NCBI RefSeq assembly: GCF_000143415.4
Contig: NW_003314262.1
Coordinates: forward strand, 2,786,519-2,850,518
Direction: 5' to 3'
Length of the DNA: 64,000 nt
DNA from: Selaginella moellendorffii
Taxonomy: Eukaryota > Streptophyta > Lycopodiopsida > Selaginellales > Selaginellaceae
The translations under genes were made by a program, and so were the position numbers. The notes beneath the pieces are model-generated. The model made no database searches, was not told the origin of the DNA, and saw nothing but the letters and a program-made list of their open reading frames with translations. Shown here piece after piece: positions 44,691 through 54,621 of the stretch. Within the stretch, counting starts at the first letter, position 1. Each line of letters begins with the position of its first letter.

Positions 44691-46300
44691 ATGATGAGGA
44701 TCTCGAGGTGACGAGGGGTCCTTTCCTAGGTCCAAGTTCCTCTATTGTGCAGATTTTTGGATGGTGCCACTGCCACTATACTGGCAAGCGTTACATACTT
44801 ACTGAGAATCACTACTGTCGCATATTTGCGGAGAGTAGCGACCGTAACAGACAGGTACTCCTCGTGTCTTGCCTTCTGGAAGTCACTTACCAAGTTGTAC
44901 AAACTGTTCTACACTTGCATAGACATGATTTTCAGGAACTTAAGATTGACTTGAGGCTGCATAATACTGTTGAGTTCATGGTTTACTGGTGACGACGAGA
45001 AAGAGGGAATGCAACAAGCTTGAAGAGCTTACTCTGTGAATCATTAAAATTGTTTGTGAAGGTGGCTGAAACTAGTTATGGTGAACTATATTCAGAGGTC
45101 CTGAAAAAAATCGTGAACCAGAGTGACTATGACTTTCCAGACATGGATGTGATAATCAATATCTTGCAAGCCTTTCGAAGACAGCACACAGGTGTGTATA
45201 AACGTAACAGGCTATGAATTTGAGCTCACGCTGACAGGACAGATGCTAAGTGGAGACAGACAGACATTAATCCACACTCTGAGCTCCATTCCAAACGTAT
45301 ATATGTTAAAGGCCTTTACGGACACCGACCCTGCCACAGAATTGAGCTTCACAGTTCCAATGTGCTCCCTGCACAGTTTGAGAACCTGCCTAAGGTGGTA
45401 AAGAAGTCTACTCTCTAGCTTAGTAGTCCATACACATCTGACTTTTGGCTTTCAGGTTATTGCAGGACTCAGGACTCTGTGGCACCCCCACATCTTGCGG
45501 TACTATGCATCTGAGGCAGGCGTTGAAGCAATAAACTATCCATGGATTGTAAATTGCATGCTGTTCATTTATGAGGAGGACGTACCTGGAATAACACTTG
45601 CAAGTCTGTCATTCAACGAAGATGAAGTTCGACAATACACTTATCAGATTTTATCTGGCTTGGTGTATCTTCATGGCAGAGGCACAAGACACGGGTTCAT
45701 GCTTTAAGATTGATGGTGAAAACTTCACACTGATCTGTAGATTCTTTGTCAGGGCGCTCACAGCTGCAAACATACTCGTGGATACTTCGCATAAAGTTGT
45801 TAAGCTATCTCATTATGGCATCGCTTTGCAATCGGTACGTGTCTAGTCTGTGACATCTGAAACTGTTACGATTTTCCTTACCAGATTGAGGTCGTTCCTG
45901 AGATGCCGGCTGAGGTTTGTGAATTGATAATCGTGGCCACATTGCTGAAACTTGTATCTCCAGTATTGTGATAGGCTTTCAGCGGATGTTTGGAGCCTGG
46001 GCTGTGTTGTACTTGAAATGATCAAGAATTTGGAGCCACAGAGTAAATACTCAAGCACGGTTTGTATGCTCCCTTTGCATTTTTGTAAACATTTTAAGTG
46101 GTTGGTTTCATCACAGCTCTCACACTTCTTTGGACGGGAAGTAGTCAACGTCCAATCTGCTGAGGAGGAGACCCCTGAAATGCCTGGGAACAGGTTCCTA
46201 GTCGAATGCAATCACTTTTTGCATCAGTGCTTCGAAAGAGGAACAAACAGACCCACAGCGGAGCAACTGCTTTGTCATCCTTTCGTGCACCGGGTAAGCT
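44690..46300 (+). pseudogene. Pseudokinase gene, unit C copy (5' end deleted)
   Basis: It enters mid-exon 1 at DNDEDLEVTRGPFLGPSSSIVQIFG and continues to the C-lobe exon (RPTAEQLLCHPFVH). A TGA replaces the WW of the YWWR motif near 44,990. The pseudokinase exons (LVYLHGRGTRHG, ALTAANILVDTSHK, KLSHYG, ADVWSLGC, LSHFFGREVVNVQS) are otherwise well preserved. The last coiled-coil exon is replaced by a Copia fragment. Confidence 0.85.
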
Positions 46301-46304
46301 GGTC

Positions 46305-46920
46305 TTTCATTAAGGTTTTCCTGTTCTGTCCGCTAGCGCGGTGCGCTTTGATCCCGATTTGTCTCATGGTATCGGAGCTGGGATAGTGCTATGGAAGGAA
46401 AGCCATCCATCCGCGAGTTTGATGGAGAAGGGTTTGAGGGATTCAAGATCCATCTTGAATCCTATCTCTTGTTTCATGGTTTGTTGGGGATTGTAGATGG
46501 GACAGAGTCATCACCGGCTCCAGGCTCTAGCGCTGCTGAGGTGCGTGATTGGAACCTTCGGGATTCCAAGGCTAGAGGGAGTATTGCGATGTGCTTGTCC
46601 TCAAATGTTCTCTTTGCTGCCCCATCAATTCCAAAGTCCACTGCCGCAGAGCTTTGGAAGTGGCTGAGTGACACTTATGGCACCAAGAGTGAAATGGATG
46701 TCTTCAACATCCATTCACAAATGGATTCCTTGAGGCTAGAGGAAAATGGCAGTATCTAGACTCACACTGCTAAGCTCCAGGGCTTCTTCACACAACTTGC
46801 GGCTGCTGGGGCAAAGCACTGTCTCACGGATGAGCAGCAGAGGCTGCGGCTTTACAGGTCCTTGCCCGCGAGCTGTTTTCATGCTAGATGCACCGTCACC
46901 AACTTTTTCAGGAATTGAAA
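46305..46920 (+). mobile_element. Truncated Copia gag fragment
   Basis: A primer-binding-like TGGTATCGGAGCTGGG is followed by a gag start (MEGKPSIREFDGEGFEGFKIHLESY, WKWLSDTYGTKSEMDVF). A TAG interrupts after ENGSI and homology continues to about 46,915 (LTDEQQRLRLYRSLP). No LTR pair is seen. It is a different lineage from the 20.3-kb element and sits in the last intron of the unit C pseudokinase. Confidence 0.8.
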
Positions 46921-47272
46921 CGGCCGTGGAAAAAAGGAAGACTGCGTTCGTAATACAAGAATTGAATGCTCTGAGGTTCCCAGGCTCAGTGATAAGGCAC
47001 TTTAGGATCTAATTTTCTGAAGATCGATAACAGAGTTTGATTGTTGTGGAGCGGGCTCATACAAGCCTTGCCTGTTGCACAATGTAATACCAAGTGAACT
47101 TTAGTTTTCATTAGTCATCATCCATTCATTCATATGCTTCTGCGGTGCTCAAGAGGCACGAGTGACTTTAAACACTAGATTTATAAGTGAGAGATACAGA
47201 TTCCTTGATCACTGTTGTAATGGATTATAATATTTACATTGGTATGCATGGTTTCTGAATTGGGGCATTTTT

Positions 47273-47860
47273 ATGGCTTCGGCGGGAAATCTCTTGTGCG
47301 TCTTGGCCATGGCGGCCACCGCGGCTCTGGCTGTGGCGAGCTCCTGGGAGTTATGCGGTAAGCGCGTTGCTTTCCCTCGTCCTTTCTAGCTGCTTGGCGA
47401 ATTAGGGCATAATCTCTTCCTTTAGACAAGTACAAGAGCTATCCCGTCAAGATCAAGGACGTGGAGGTCCTGCCGGATCCCGTTGTGAGCGGCCAGGATG
47501 CGGCATTCGTTGTTCCAGCGAGCACAAGTAGGTTTTCTCTGCGAGATTTCTTTCTAAGTGATTATTGCGTGATTCTTTGCGAATTGCTGCTCTTTCAAGG
47601 TGTTCCAATCAAGTCCGGCACTGTGATTGTCACTGTGCTATGGCATAACATCCCTGTGCATCGAGAGGTGGACAAAGTGCCCAATTGCTGCTGGTGATTT
47701 CGTCTTGAACAGCACCCAAGCGCTGCCTGGATTTACGCCCTCTGTAAGTCACAGGATTTTTCTTTCTTTTGTTCTTTAGATCTTCTCTCTCAGGGGAAGT
47801 ACAAGATTAGAATGCAGATCGCTTGTGCAAAACATCCAGTTCCAGATCGTTTGGCGACGA
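47273..47860 (+). pseudogene. ML-domain gene 1, unit C (frameshifted)
   Basis: Four-exon layout as in the intact copy at 52,985. A 17-bp deletion after HREVD in exon 3 shifts the frame, and about 20 bp are lost in exon 4 after MQI. Signal peptide and exon 2 are intact. Confidence 0.87.
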
Positions 47861-47914
47861 TTAGACAAGTTATTAAGTTTCGCAAAAGCAATAAAAAGGG
47901 TTCTGTGCTAGAAG

Positions 47915-48560
47915 CTTTACCAGAGCTTACTGCTTCTAGCTGTTCTTTCTGTCTCGGCTGCAGCTCCTGGGCACCTTGTGGTGAGTTATCTTTTGATTTT
48001 CCTTTGTTTTGTTAACTCGTTTCCCGTATCATCGCCCTCGTAGACGTGAAAGTTGTCGTGGACCCTGCGATTACTGGCGAAGACGTCGAGTTCCAAGTCA
48101 CTGGTTCATCAAGTTAAATTCTTCTTCAGAGCTGTATATGTGTATTAAAGAGCGTGAGTTTTCCATCAGGTGCTAGATTGGCGTCGGGAAAGCTTGCGAT
48201 CACAGTCTACTTCCATGGAATTTTTGTGCGCAGGGAGATCTACGATCTGTGCCAGAAAACAAGCTGTCCAGTTGAAGCAGGAAACTTTGTGCTCAAGAGC
48301 GCCCAAAACTTGCCATCGGTCACGCCATCGGTAAGAAGATCTTCGTACAAACTTTGGATCTAAAGCTTTTATTCTTGCAGGGAGCGTATCGATTGAAGCT
48401 CGAGATGTTAGACCCCAAGAACAAACTCCTCGCTTGCGCGATGGTCAATTTCGATATTGTAAGACCAAATCCACTCACACCAACGACAAGTGGCAAGACA
48501 GCATCAAAGGAACAAAAATTGTCTTTTGCAAATATTGCGAAGTTAGACTTTAGTAGTCCC
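47915..48560 (+). pseudogene. ML-domain gene 2, unit C (start and part of exon 2 lost)
   Basis: Matches the intact copy at 53,782, but the start codon and first residues are deleted, as is the exon 2 beginning (REITLQ). Exons 3 and 4 (ARLASGKLAITVYFHGIF, AYRLKLEMLDPKNKLLACAMVNFDIV) are open; the C-terminus reads on into new sequence to about 48,560. Confidence 0.87.
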
Positions 48561-49023
48561 TAGGTGGGTGGTATATTTGCTTAGTTTTCACAGGTGCACT
48601 GCCCGGGAATGAAAAACCCGGATCTGTTCCGTGGCAGGACTATTCTACCACTGCTTAAGTCAAATAAATGAGTTAAAATTTAGTCGTGCTAGCTCGGGGA
48701 GATGAAGATGACGTCGCTCGCAGCGGGCTCGTCCTGCTGGCGTCGGATTTGCTCCTCAAGCTCGAAATCAACAAGATTTTAAGTAAGCCTTCGCTATTAT
48801 CTGGTCCCAATTTTACAATTACACTGATTTACCACCCACCTAGTCAATATTAGCGACAAGCCTGCCAATGATTTTTGTTCTTCTGCTGTTTCTCGCCTCC
48901 CTATTGTCGGCACAGCCTCTCATTCATACACCTCAGCATCTATATTGCTCTATTCCTGCTACTGATTTCTGGTGGCGGGCATCTTTATTCTTGTTAGTTT
49001 GGTTATATAGCGAAATATAAAAT
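48561..49023. other. Unassigned spacer
   Basis: Sequence between unit C and the inverted-repeat element. No gene or RNA is seen. It is not present between the pseudokinase and ML genes of the other units. Confidence 0.4.
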
Positions 49024-49839
49024 GGAGCCATTCGCACTTGCGCTTTATATAAAAATATTTTAAAATGTGTATTTTAATTTTTGTGACTGTTGCATTCGCA
49101 CTTCAATAGTTTTTAGGTTGTTTTAAGCTTTAAGTATGCATTTTAAAACATTTTCATTCCCACCTGCATAAGTTTTTGTAGTAAAAATTTAACGTAAAAC
49201 ACTAGTGACTTCGCACTTGACTTACTTTAAAATGTCTTCAAAATAAACCAAGATTCGAGAGATCCACATTTCCACGGCCTCAGCCCTGAGGCAGCCTGCC
49301 TCCTCAAGCAACAGCTGGGCTTGGTGCTCTTCCCAGATCCACCACGGTTGCTCCTCACTTCACGAGCAGCACCTCCTCACTAGATGCCACTGCCCTAAAC
49401 CTGTGTTAAACCCTACAGCTCCTCCTTCCCCAAAATCGGCTCTTCCTTCCTCCACTGAATCCCCAACAGGATCTAACCCTAGGGCGATGACTACTGTCGG
49501 CTCCCCCGCCATAAAATGCCTGAGATCACAGCAGCTCGCGGCAAAAAACTGAAATGCCCTAATCAGGGCGCTAGAATCTTTGGGGAATCTCGGAGATTCC
49601 TTTTAAAAATATTTTAAGTTTAAAAGAACCCCCCCCCCCATCTTTTAAAATCGGTCTGAATGTTTTAAAAAGTGAAAACATTGTGTTAAAGTTAGCACTA
49701 TGTGCGAATCAAAATGTTTTAAAAAAATATCCTAAATTTTAATGTAAAGTAATTTACTTTATTTTAAAACATAGTGCGAATGTATTCATCACTTAAATTT
49801 AACACATTTCAAGAATAAAGAGCAAGTGCGAATAGCTCC
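49024..49839. mobile_element. MITE-like element with long terminal inverted repeats
   Basis: The ends read GGAGCCATTCGCACTTGC at the left and, reversed, GGAGCTATTCGCACTTGC at the right. Similarity extends inward about 80-100 bp (CTTTATATAAAAATATTTTAAAATGTG versus a CTTTATTCTTGAAATGTG-like arm). The motif TTCGCACTT recurs in subterminal positions. The interior (49,255-49,580) is GC-richer, encodes nothing I recognise and may be captured host sequence. No clear target-site duplication was seen. Confidence 0.75.
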
Positions 49840-50035
49840 AATATTCCCTAAGTTTTACAATATGTGTTAAGTCAGCTTTCATGTCGAAACTTGTTGATGA
49901 TCAAAAGAAGAGAGAAAAACAAAAAAGCTGAGAGAGAAGAAGACTAGTTCTATGGATTTGAGATATGATTTGTTATAGTTATAACAAACTATTATTTATT
50001 GACTCCCTGTTGACTTGGCTCCTATTTTGCCAACT

Positions 50036-50116
50036 TGGTGGAGCTCAAGAAGATGAACAGCGCTTATATCTGCATACCCCCTCCCCCCTTCACCCAAGCC
50101 AAGTCAAAGCCTGGGT
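50036..50116 (-). pseudogene. Remnant of the divergent kinase gene's 5' end, unit D
   Basis: Only the first ~20 codons (the VHLLELHQ portion and the CCCCCTCCCCCC tract) remain next to the pseudokinase start. The rest of the kinase gene is gone and replaced by unrelated sequence upstream. Confidence 0.7.
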
Positions 50117-52503
50117 ATGGAGGACATACTGAGGTTGATCGATGCGATTTCTAAGCTTGCGCCAAATGCCAAAGCGTATCCTCGTCTATGCAGGCTACTG
50201 TTTTTGGTATGCAATCAACATGCCCTGTACTGCCGCTTGTGGGGGCAGATCATCAATGCCGGGCTACCTTTCTCAATCCCACCCCTATCTGCGGCCTTGG
50301 AGCGCCTTGCCCATGTATTGGATAGAGTGAAGGAATTTCTCGGGCAATGTAGTCATAAAGAGCACTGGGAGTGGATCGCTGCATCCAGGTATGACAGAAG
50401 ATGGGAAGTTGTGGAATTTCTGTCAGAGCTTCAGGAATGTGTGGACATAATCAACTCGGACGCAATTGGAAGGTCAGAGGGTATTTGGGCGGGCCGTGTT
50501 CTTGAGCGGCTGTCCGATATTGAGCAGGAGCAGGATCTGTATTATGACCTCCACAGTTTGGCAAACGAAGATTGTGCCGAATTGGTGAAGAATGCAAGTT
50601 CAGAGGAGCTTGTCGTGTACTTATCTCAAAGACAAAGCGGCTACTGTCCAAGAATAAACATGGAAGATTGGCCTGCTGGTCCTACTGAGGAGTGGTTTGG
50701 TTGGCTGGGTCAGGCTGCTAAACTTGTGGAGCTCGATTATGATGAGGATCTTGAGGTGACAAAGGGTCCTTTCCTAGGTCCAAGTTCCTCTATTGTGCAG
50801 ATTTTTGGATGGTGTCACTGCCACGATACTGGGAAGCGTTACATACTTACCGAGAATCGCGAGCGTCGCATATTTACGGAGAGTAGCGACCGTCACAGTC
50901 ACCATAGTGAGGCACTCACCGTGTCTTGCCTTCTAGAAGTCACTTACCAAGTTGTACAAACTGTTCTACACTTGCATAAACATGGTTTTCGGGAAGTTGA
51001 GATTGACCTGAGGCTGCATAATACTGTTGAGTTCATGATTTACTGGTGGCGATCAGAAAAGAGGAATGAGATAAGCTTGAAGAGCTTACTTTGTGAATCA
51101 TTAAAACTATTTGTAAAGCTGGCTGAAGTTAATTATGGTGAACAAAATGCAGAGGCCCTGAAAGAAATCATGAACCAAAGTGACTCTGACTTTTCAGACA
51201 TGGATGTGATAATCGATATCTTGCAAGCCTTTCGAAGACAGCATGCAGGTGTGTATAAACGTAATAGGCTATGAATTTGAGCTCATGCTGGCAGGACAGG
51301 TGGTGACACTGCTGAGTGGAGACAGACAAACATTATTCCACACTCTGAGCTCCACTCCAAACATATATATGTTCAAGGCCTTTACAGAGGCCAACCCTGC
51401 CGCAGAATTCTGCTTTACAGTTCCGATGTGCTCCCTGCACAATTTAAGAACCTGCCTAAGGTGGGAAGTAGTCTACTCTCTAGCTTAGTAGCTCATGCAC
51501 ATCTAACTTATGACTTTCAGCGAGTTGCAGAACTCAGCGCTCTGCGGCACCCCCACATCGTGCAGTACTATGCATCTGAGGCAGTCGTTGAAGCTATAAA
51601 CTATCCATGGATTGTGAATTGCATGCTGTTCATTTATGAGAAGAACGTACGTGGAAAAGCACTTGCAAGTGTGTCATTCAACGAAGATGCAGTTCGAAGC
51701 TACACTTATCAGATTTTATCTGGCTTGGTGTATCTTCATAGCAGACGCACAAGACACGGGTTCATGCTTTAAGATTGATCAATTCCAAATGAAAACTTCA
51801 TACGGATCTGTAGATTCTTTGTCAGGGCGCTCACAGCTGCAAACATACTTGTGGATACTTCGCATGAAGTTGTTAAGCTCTCTCATTATGGCATCGCTTT
51901 GCAATCGGTACGTGTCTAGTCTGTAAACTCTGAAACTGTTACAATTTTCCTTACCAGATAGAGGTCGTTCCTGAGATGCCGGCTGAGGTTTGTGGATTGA
52001 TAATCGTGGCCACATTGCTGAAACTTGTATTTCCAGTATTGTGATAGTCTTTCAGCGGATGTTTGGAGCCTGGGCTGTGTTGTACTTGAAATGATCAAGA
52101 ATTTGGAGCCACAGAGTAAATACTTAAGCATCAGCAAAGATTTCTTTCCCTCCAGGGTTTGTCTGCTCCCTTTGCATTTTTTTCTGTTTTACATTTTAAG
52201 TTCACAGCGCTCTCACTTCTTTGGACGGGAAGTTGACGTCCAATCTGGTCCGGAGGAGACCCCTAACAGCTTCCTGGTCGAATGCCATCACTTTTTGGAT
52301 CGGTGTTTCGAAAGAGGAACAAACAGACCCACAGCGGTGCAACTGGTTGATCATCCTTTTGTGCGTGGTTTTCGCAGCCTGGTAAGCTGGTCTTTACATA
52401 AACAAACATAATAATATACGAGGTATTATTTGCTTGCTAGGCACGCATTAAACGTTTGGAAGAATTGGCAGCGTTGCAAGAAGAGGCTTTGAGTAGGCAT
52501 TAG
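50117..52503 (+). CDS. Helical domain - pseudokinase protein, unit D (apparently intact)
   Basis: Exons are about 50117-51248, 51295-51460 (edges uncertain), 51521-51759, 51826-51907, 51958-51987, 52037-52156, 52208-52381 and 52441-52503, giving about 668 residues. Residues 1-120 form the helical module (EHWEWIAASRYDRRWE), followed by a linker (LYYDLHSLANEDCAELVK). A degenerate kinase-like segment comes next (IVQIFGWCHCHDTGK, EIDLRLHN). The second, MEKK-like domain has LRHPHIVQYYASE, but the catalytic loop is RHGALTAAN (HRD Asp and following Lys replaced by Ala and Thr) and DFG is HYG. PAE, SADVWSLGCVVLEM and NRPTAVQLVDHPFV are kept. The last exon is a short amphipathic helix (ARIKRLEELAALQEE). 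A kinase-dead scaffold or effector is inferred. Confidence 0.75.
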
Positions 52504-52799
52504 AGACTGAGTTCGTAATAAGAATGGAATGCTCTGTGGTTCCCAGGCTCAGTGATTAAGTACTTTAGAATCTAGTTTTCTGAAGATCTATACAAAGGCC
52601 AGGCACAAGGGACGAGGTGGATGTAGATGCCCATGAGATTGGACGACAAACAGCCACCCTCAAGAGCTGGCGGAACAATGGGTGACAGCCATCGACAAAG
52701 GAAGGTTTGCATTTATCCTGTATGGAGACTCGTGTGTTGCAACATATTTGAACCCATTAATCTCATGCTTTTTGGCGCTGCAAGACTTTGTAAAGAGTA

Positions 52800-52822
52800 T
52801 ATGAATGAATGAATGAATGAAA
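52800..52822. repeat. (ATGA)n microsatellite
   Basis: About five ATGA units within the 3' flank of the pseudokinase gene. Confidence 0.85.
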
Positions 52823-52984
52823 TAACAGAGTTTTATTGTCATACAAGCCTTGCCTGTTTCATCGTTCATTCATTCATATACTGTTTACATGGTCCTGCGT
52901 TGCTCAAGAAGTATGAGTTACTTTAAACACTTCATACATGGATTATAAAATTGGTATGTATGGTTTCTGAATTGGGGCATTTTT

Positions 52985-53678
52985 ATGGCTTCGGCGGGAA
53001 ATCTCTTGTGCGTCTTGGCCATGGCGGCCACCGCGGCTCTGGCTGTGGCGAGCTCCTGGGAGTTATGCGGTAAGCGCGTTGCATTCCCTCGTCCTTTCTA
53101 GCTGCTTGGCGAATTAGGGCATAACAATCCTTGCTCTCTTCCTTTAGACAAGTACAAGAGCTATTCCGTCAAGATCAAGGACGTGGAGGTCCTGCCGGAT
53201 CCCGTTGTGAGCGGCCAGGATGCGGCATTCGTTGTTCCAGCGAGCACAAGTAGGTTTTCTCTGCGAGATTTCTGTGTAAGTGATTATTGCGTGATTCTTT
53301 GCGAATTGTCTGCTTTTTCAAGGTGTTCCAATCAAGTCCGGCACTGTGATTGTCACTGTGCTATGGCATAACATCCCTGTGCACCGAGAGGTGGACGATT
53401 TGTGCGAGAAAACAAAGTGCCCAATTGCTGCTGGTGATTTCGTCTTGAACAGCACCCAAGCGCTCCCTGGATTTACGCCCTCTGTAAGTCACAGGAATTT
53501 TTTTTCTTTTGTTTTTTAGATCTTCTCTCTCACTCTCGCAAACTTTCTCTCTCTCTCTCTCTCTCTCTCTCAGGGGAAGTACAAGATTAGAATGCAGATC
53601 GTTCAGGGCTCCAGCCTTTTGGCCTGTGCAAACATCCAGTTCCAGATCGTTTGGCGACGATTAGACGCGGCAGCGTAA
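52985..53678 (+). CDS. ML-domain (MD-2-related lipid-recognition) secreted protein 1
   Basis: Exons 52985-53069, 53148-53249, 53323-53483 and 53574-53678 give 150 residues with all GT-AG junctions in phase. Residues 1-23 form a signal peptide (NLLCVLAMAATAALAVAS). The mature part has the ML pattern of paired cysteines: ELC near the N-terminus, LCEKTKCPI in the middle and LLACANIQF near the end. PDPVVSGQDAAFVV and PGFTPSGKYKIRMQI are typical of plant ML/PG-PI-transfer-like proteins. It probably binds a lipid in the secretory pathway or apoplast. It is followed 104 bp later by a paralogue of identical length. Confidence 0.9.
53545..53572. repeat. (CT)n microsatellite in intron 3 of ML gene 1
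   Basis: About 13 CT units directly abut the 3' splice site and so form an extended polypyrimidine tract. The unit C copy lacks this run. Confidence 0.85.
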
Positions 53679-53781
53679 GCTTTTTAAGTTTCGCAAAAAC
53701 GATAAAAAGGGTTCTGTGCTTTCCTTTTGAGTTGCCTATTTATGAATCGAAAAGGCTTTGGCCTCTTTGTGAAACCTAGCT

Positions 53782-54400
53782 ATGGAGAAGTTTTTCCAGA
53801 GCTTACTGCTTCTCGCTGTTCTTTCCTTCTCGGCTGTCTCGGCGAGCAGCTCTTGGACACCTTGTGGTGAGTGGTCTTTTGATTTTCCTTGGTTTTGTTA
53901 ACTCGTTTCCCTCGTTTTCGTGCAGATCATCGCCCTCGTGAGATCACTCTCCAAGACGTGAAAGTTGTCCCAGATCCTGCGATTACTGGCGAAGACGTCG
54001 AGTTCCAAGTGACTGGTTCATCAAGTTAAGTTCTTCTTCAGAGCTGTATATGTGTATTAAAGAGCGTGAGTTTTCCATCAGGTGCTAGATTGGCGTCGGG
54101 AAAGCTTGCGATCACAGTCTACTTCCATGGAATCTTTGTGCACAGGGAAATCTACGATCTGTGCCAGAAAACAAGCTGTCCAGTGGAAGCAGGAAACTTT
54201 GTGCTCAAGAGCTCCCAAAACTTGCCATCGGTCACGCCATCGGTAAGAAGATCTTCGTACAAACTTTGTATCTAAAGTTTTTTTTCTTGCAGGGAGCGTA
54301 TCGATTGAAGCTCGAGATGTTAGACCCCAAGAACAAACTCCTCGCTTGCGCGATGGTCAATTTCGATATTGTAAGACCAAATCCACTCGCCGATCAATGA
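53782..54400 (+). CDS. ML-domain secreted protein 2
   Basis: Exons 53782-53866, 53926-54024, 54082-54242 and 54293-54400 give 150 residues, the same length, intron phases and positions as the preceding gene. The signal peptide is MEKFFQSLLLLAVLSFSAVSA. Cysteines lie at WTPCDH, LCQKTSCPV and LLACAMVNF. The motif PDPAITGEDVEFQV parallels PDPVVSGQDAAFVV of gene 1, so the two arose by tandem duplication before the larger unit duplicated, since unit C has both as pseudogenes. Confidence 0.9.
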
Positions 54401-54621
54401 GAAAGGATTTAATTCTAGCCGTAGAGTTTGTGATCCAACCGCTACAATTGCCCCACGCCATCCGTGAGAACGTTATACTACGCGTCCGTGGTGGCAGTGG
54501 GCGTTTCTGGGGTTTCTATCCTTTCTTTGGATCACTCTCGATCGATCGCGCGCCGTGGAATGCCACCGATTTTCTCCGCGATCGCCCTCGTCTCGGCAGG
54601 AATTCTTGGATCGCGCCCCCG
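54401..54621. promoter_or_regulatory. Intergenic region upstream of the zinc-finger gene
   Basis: The boundary between the duplicated array and the single-copy region. GC content rises here. No clear core promoter motif is seen. Confidence 0.35.
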
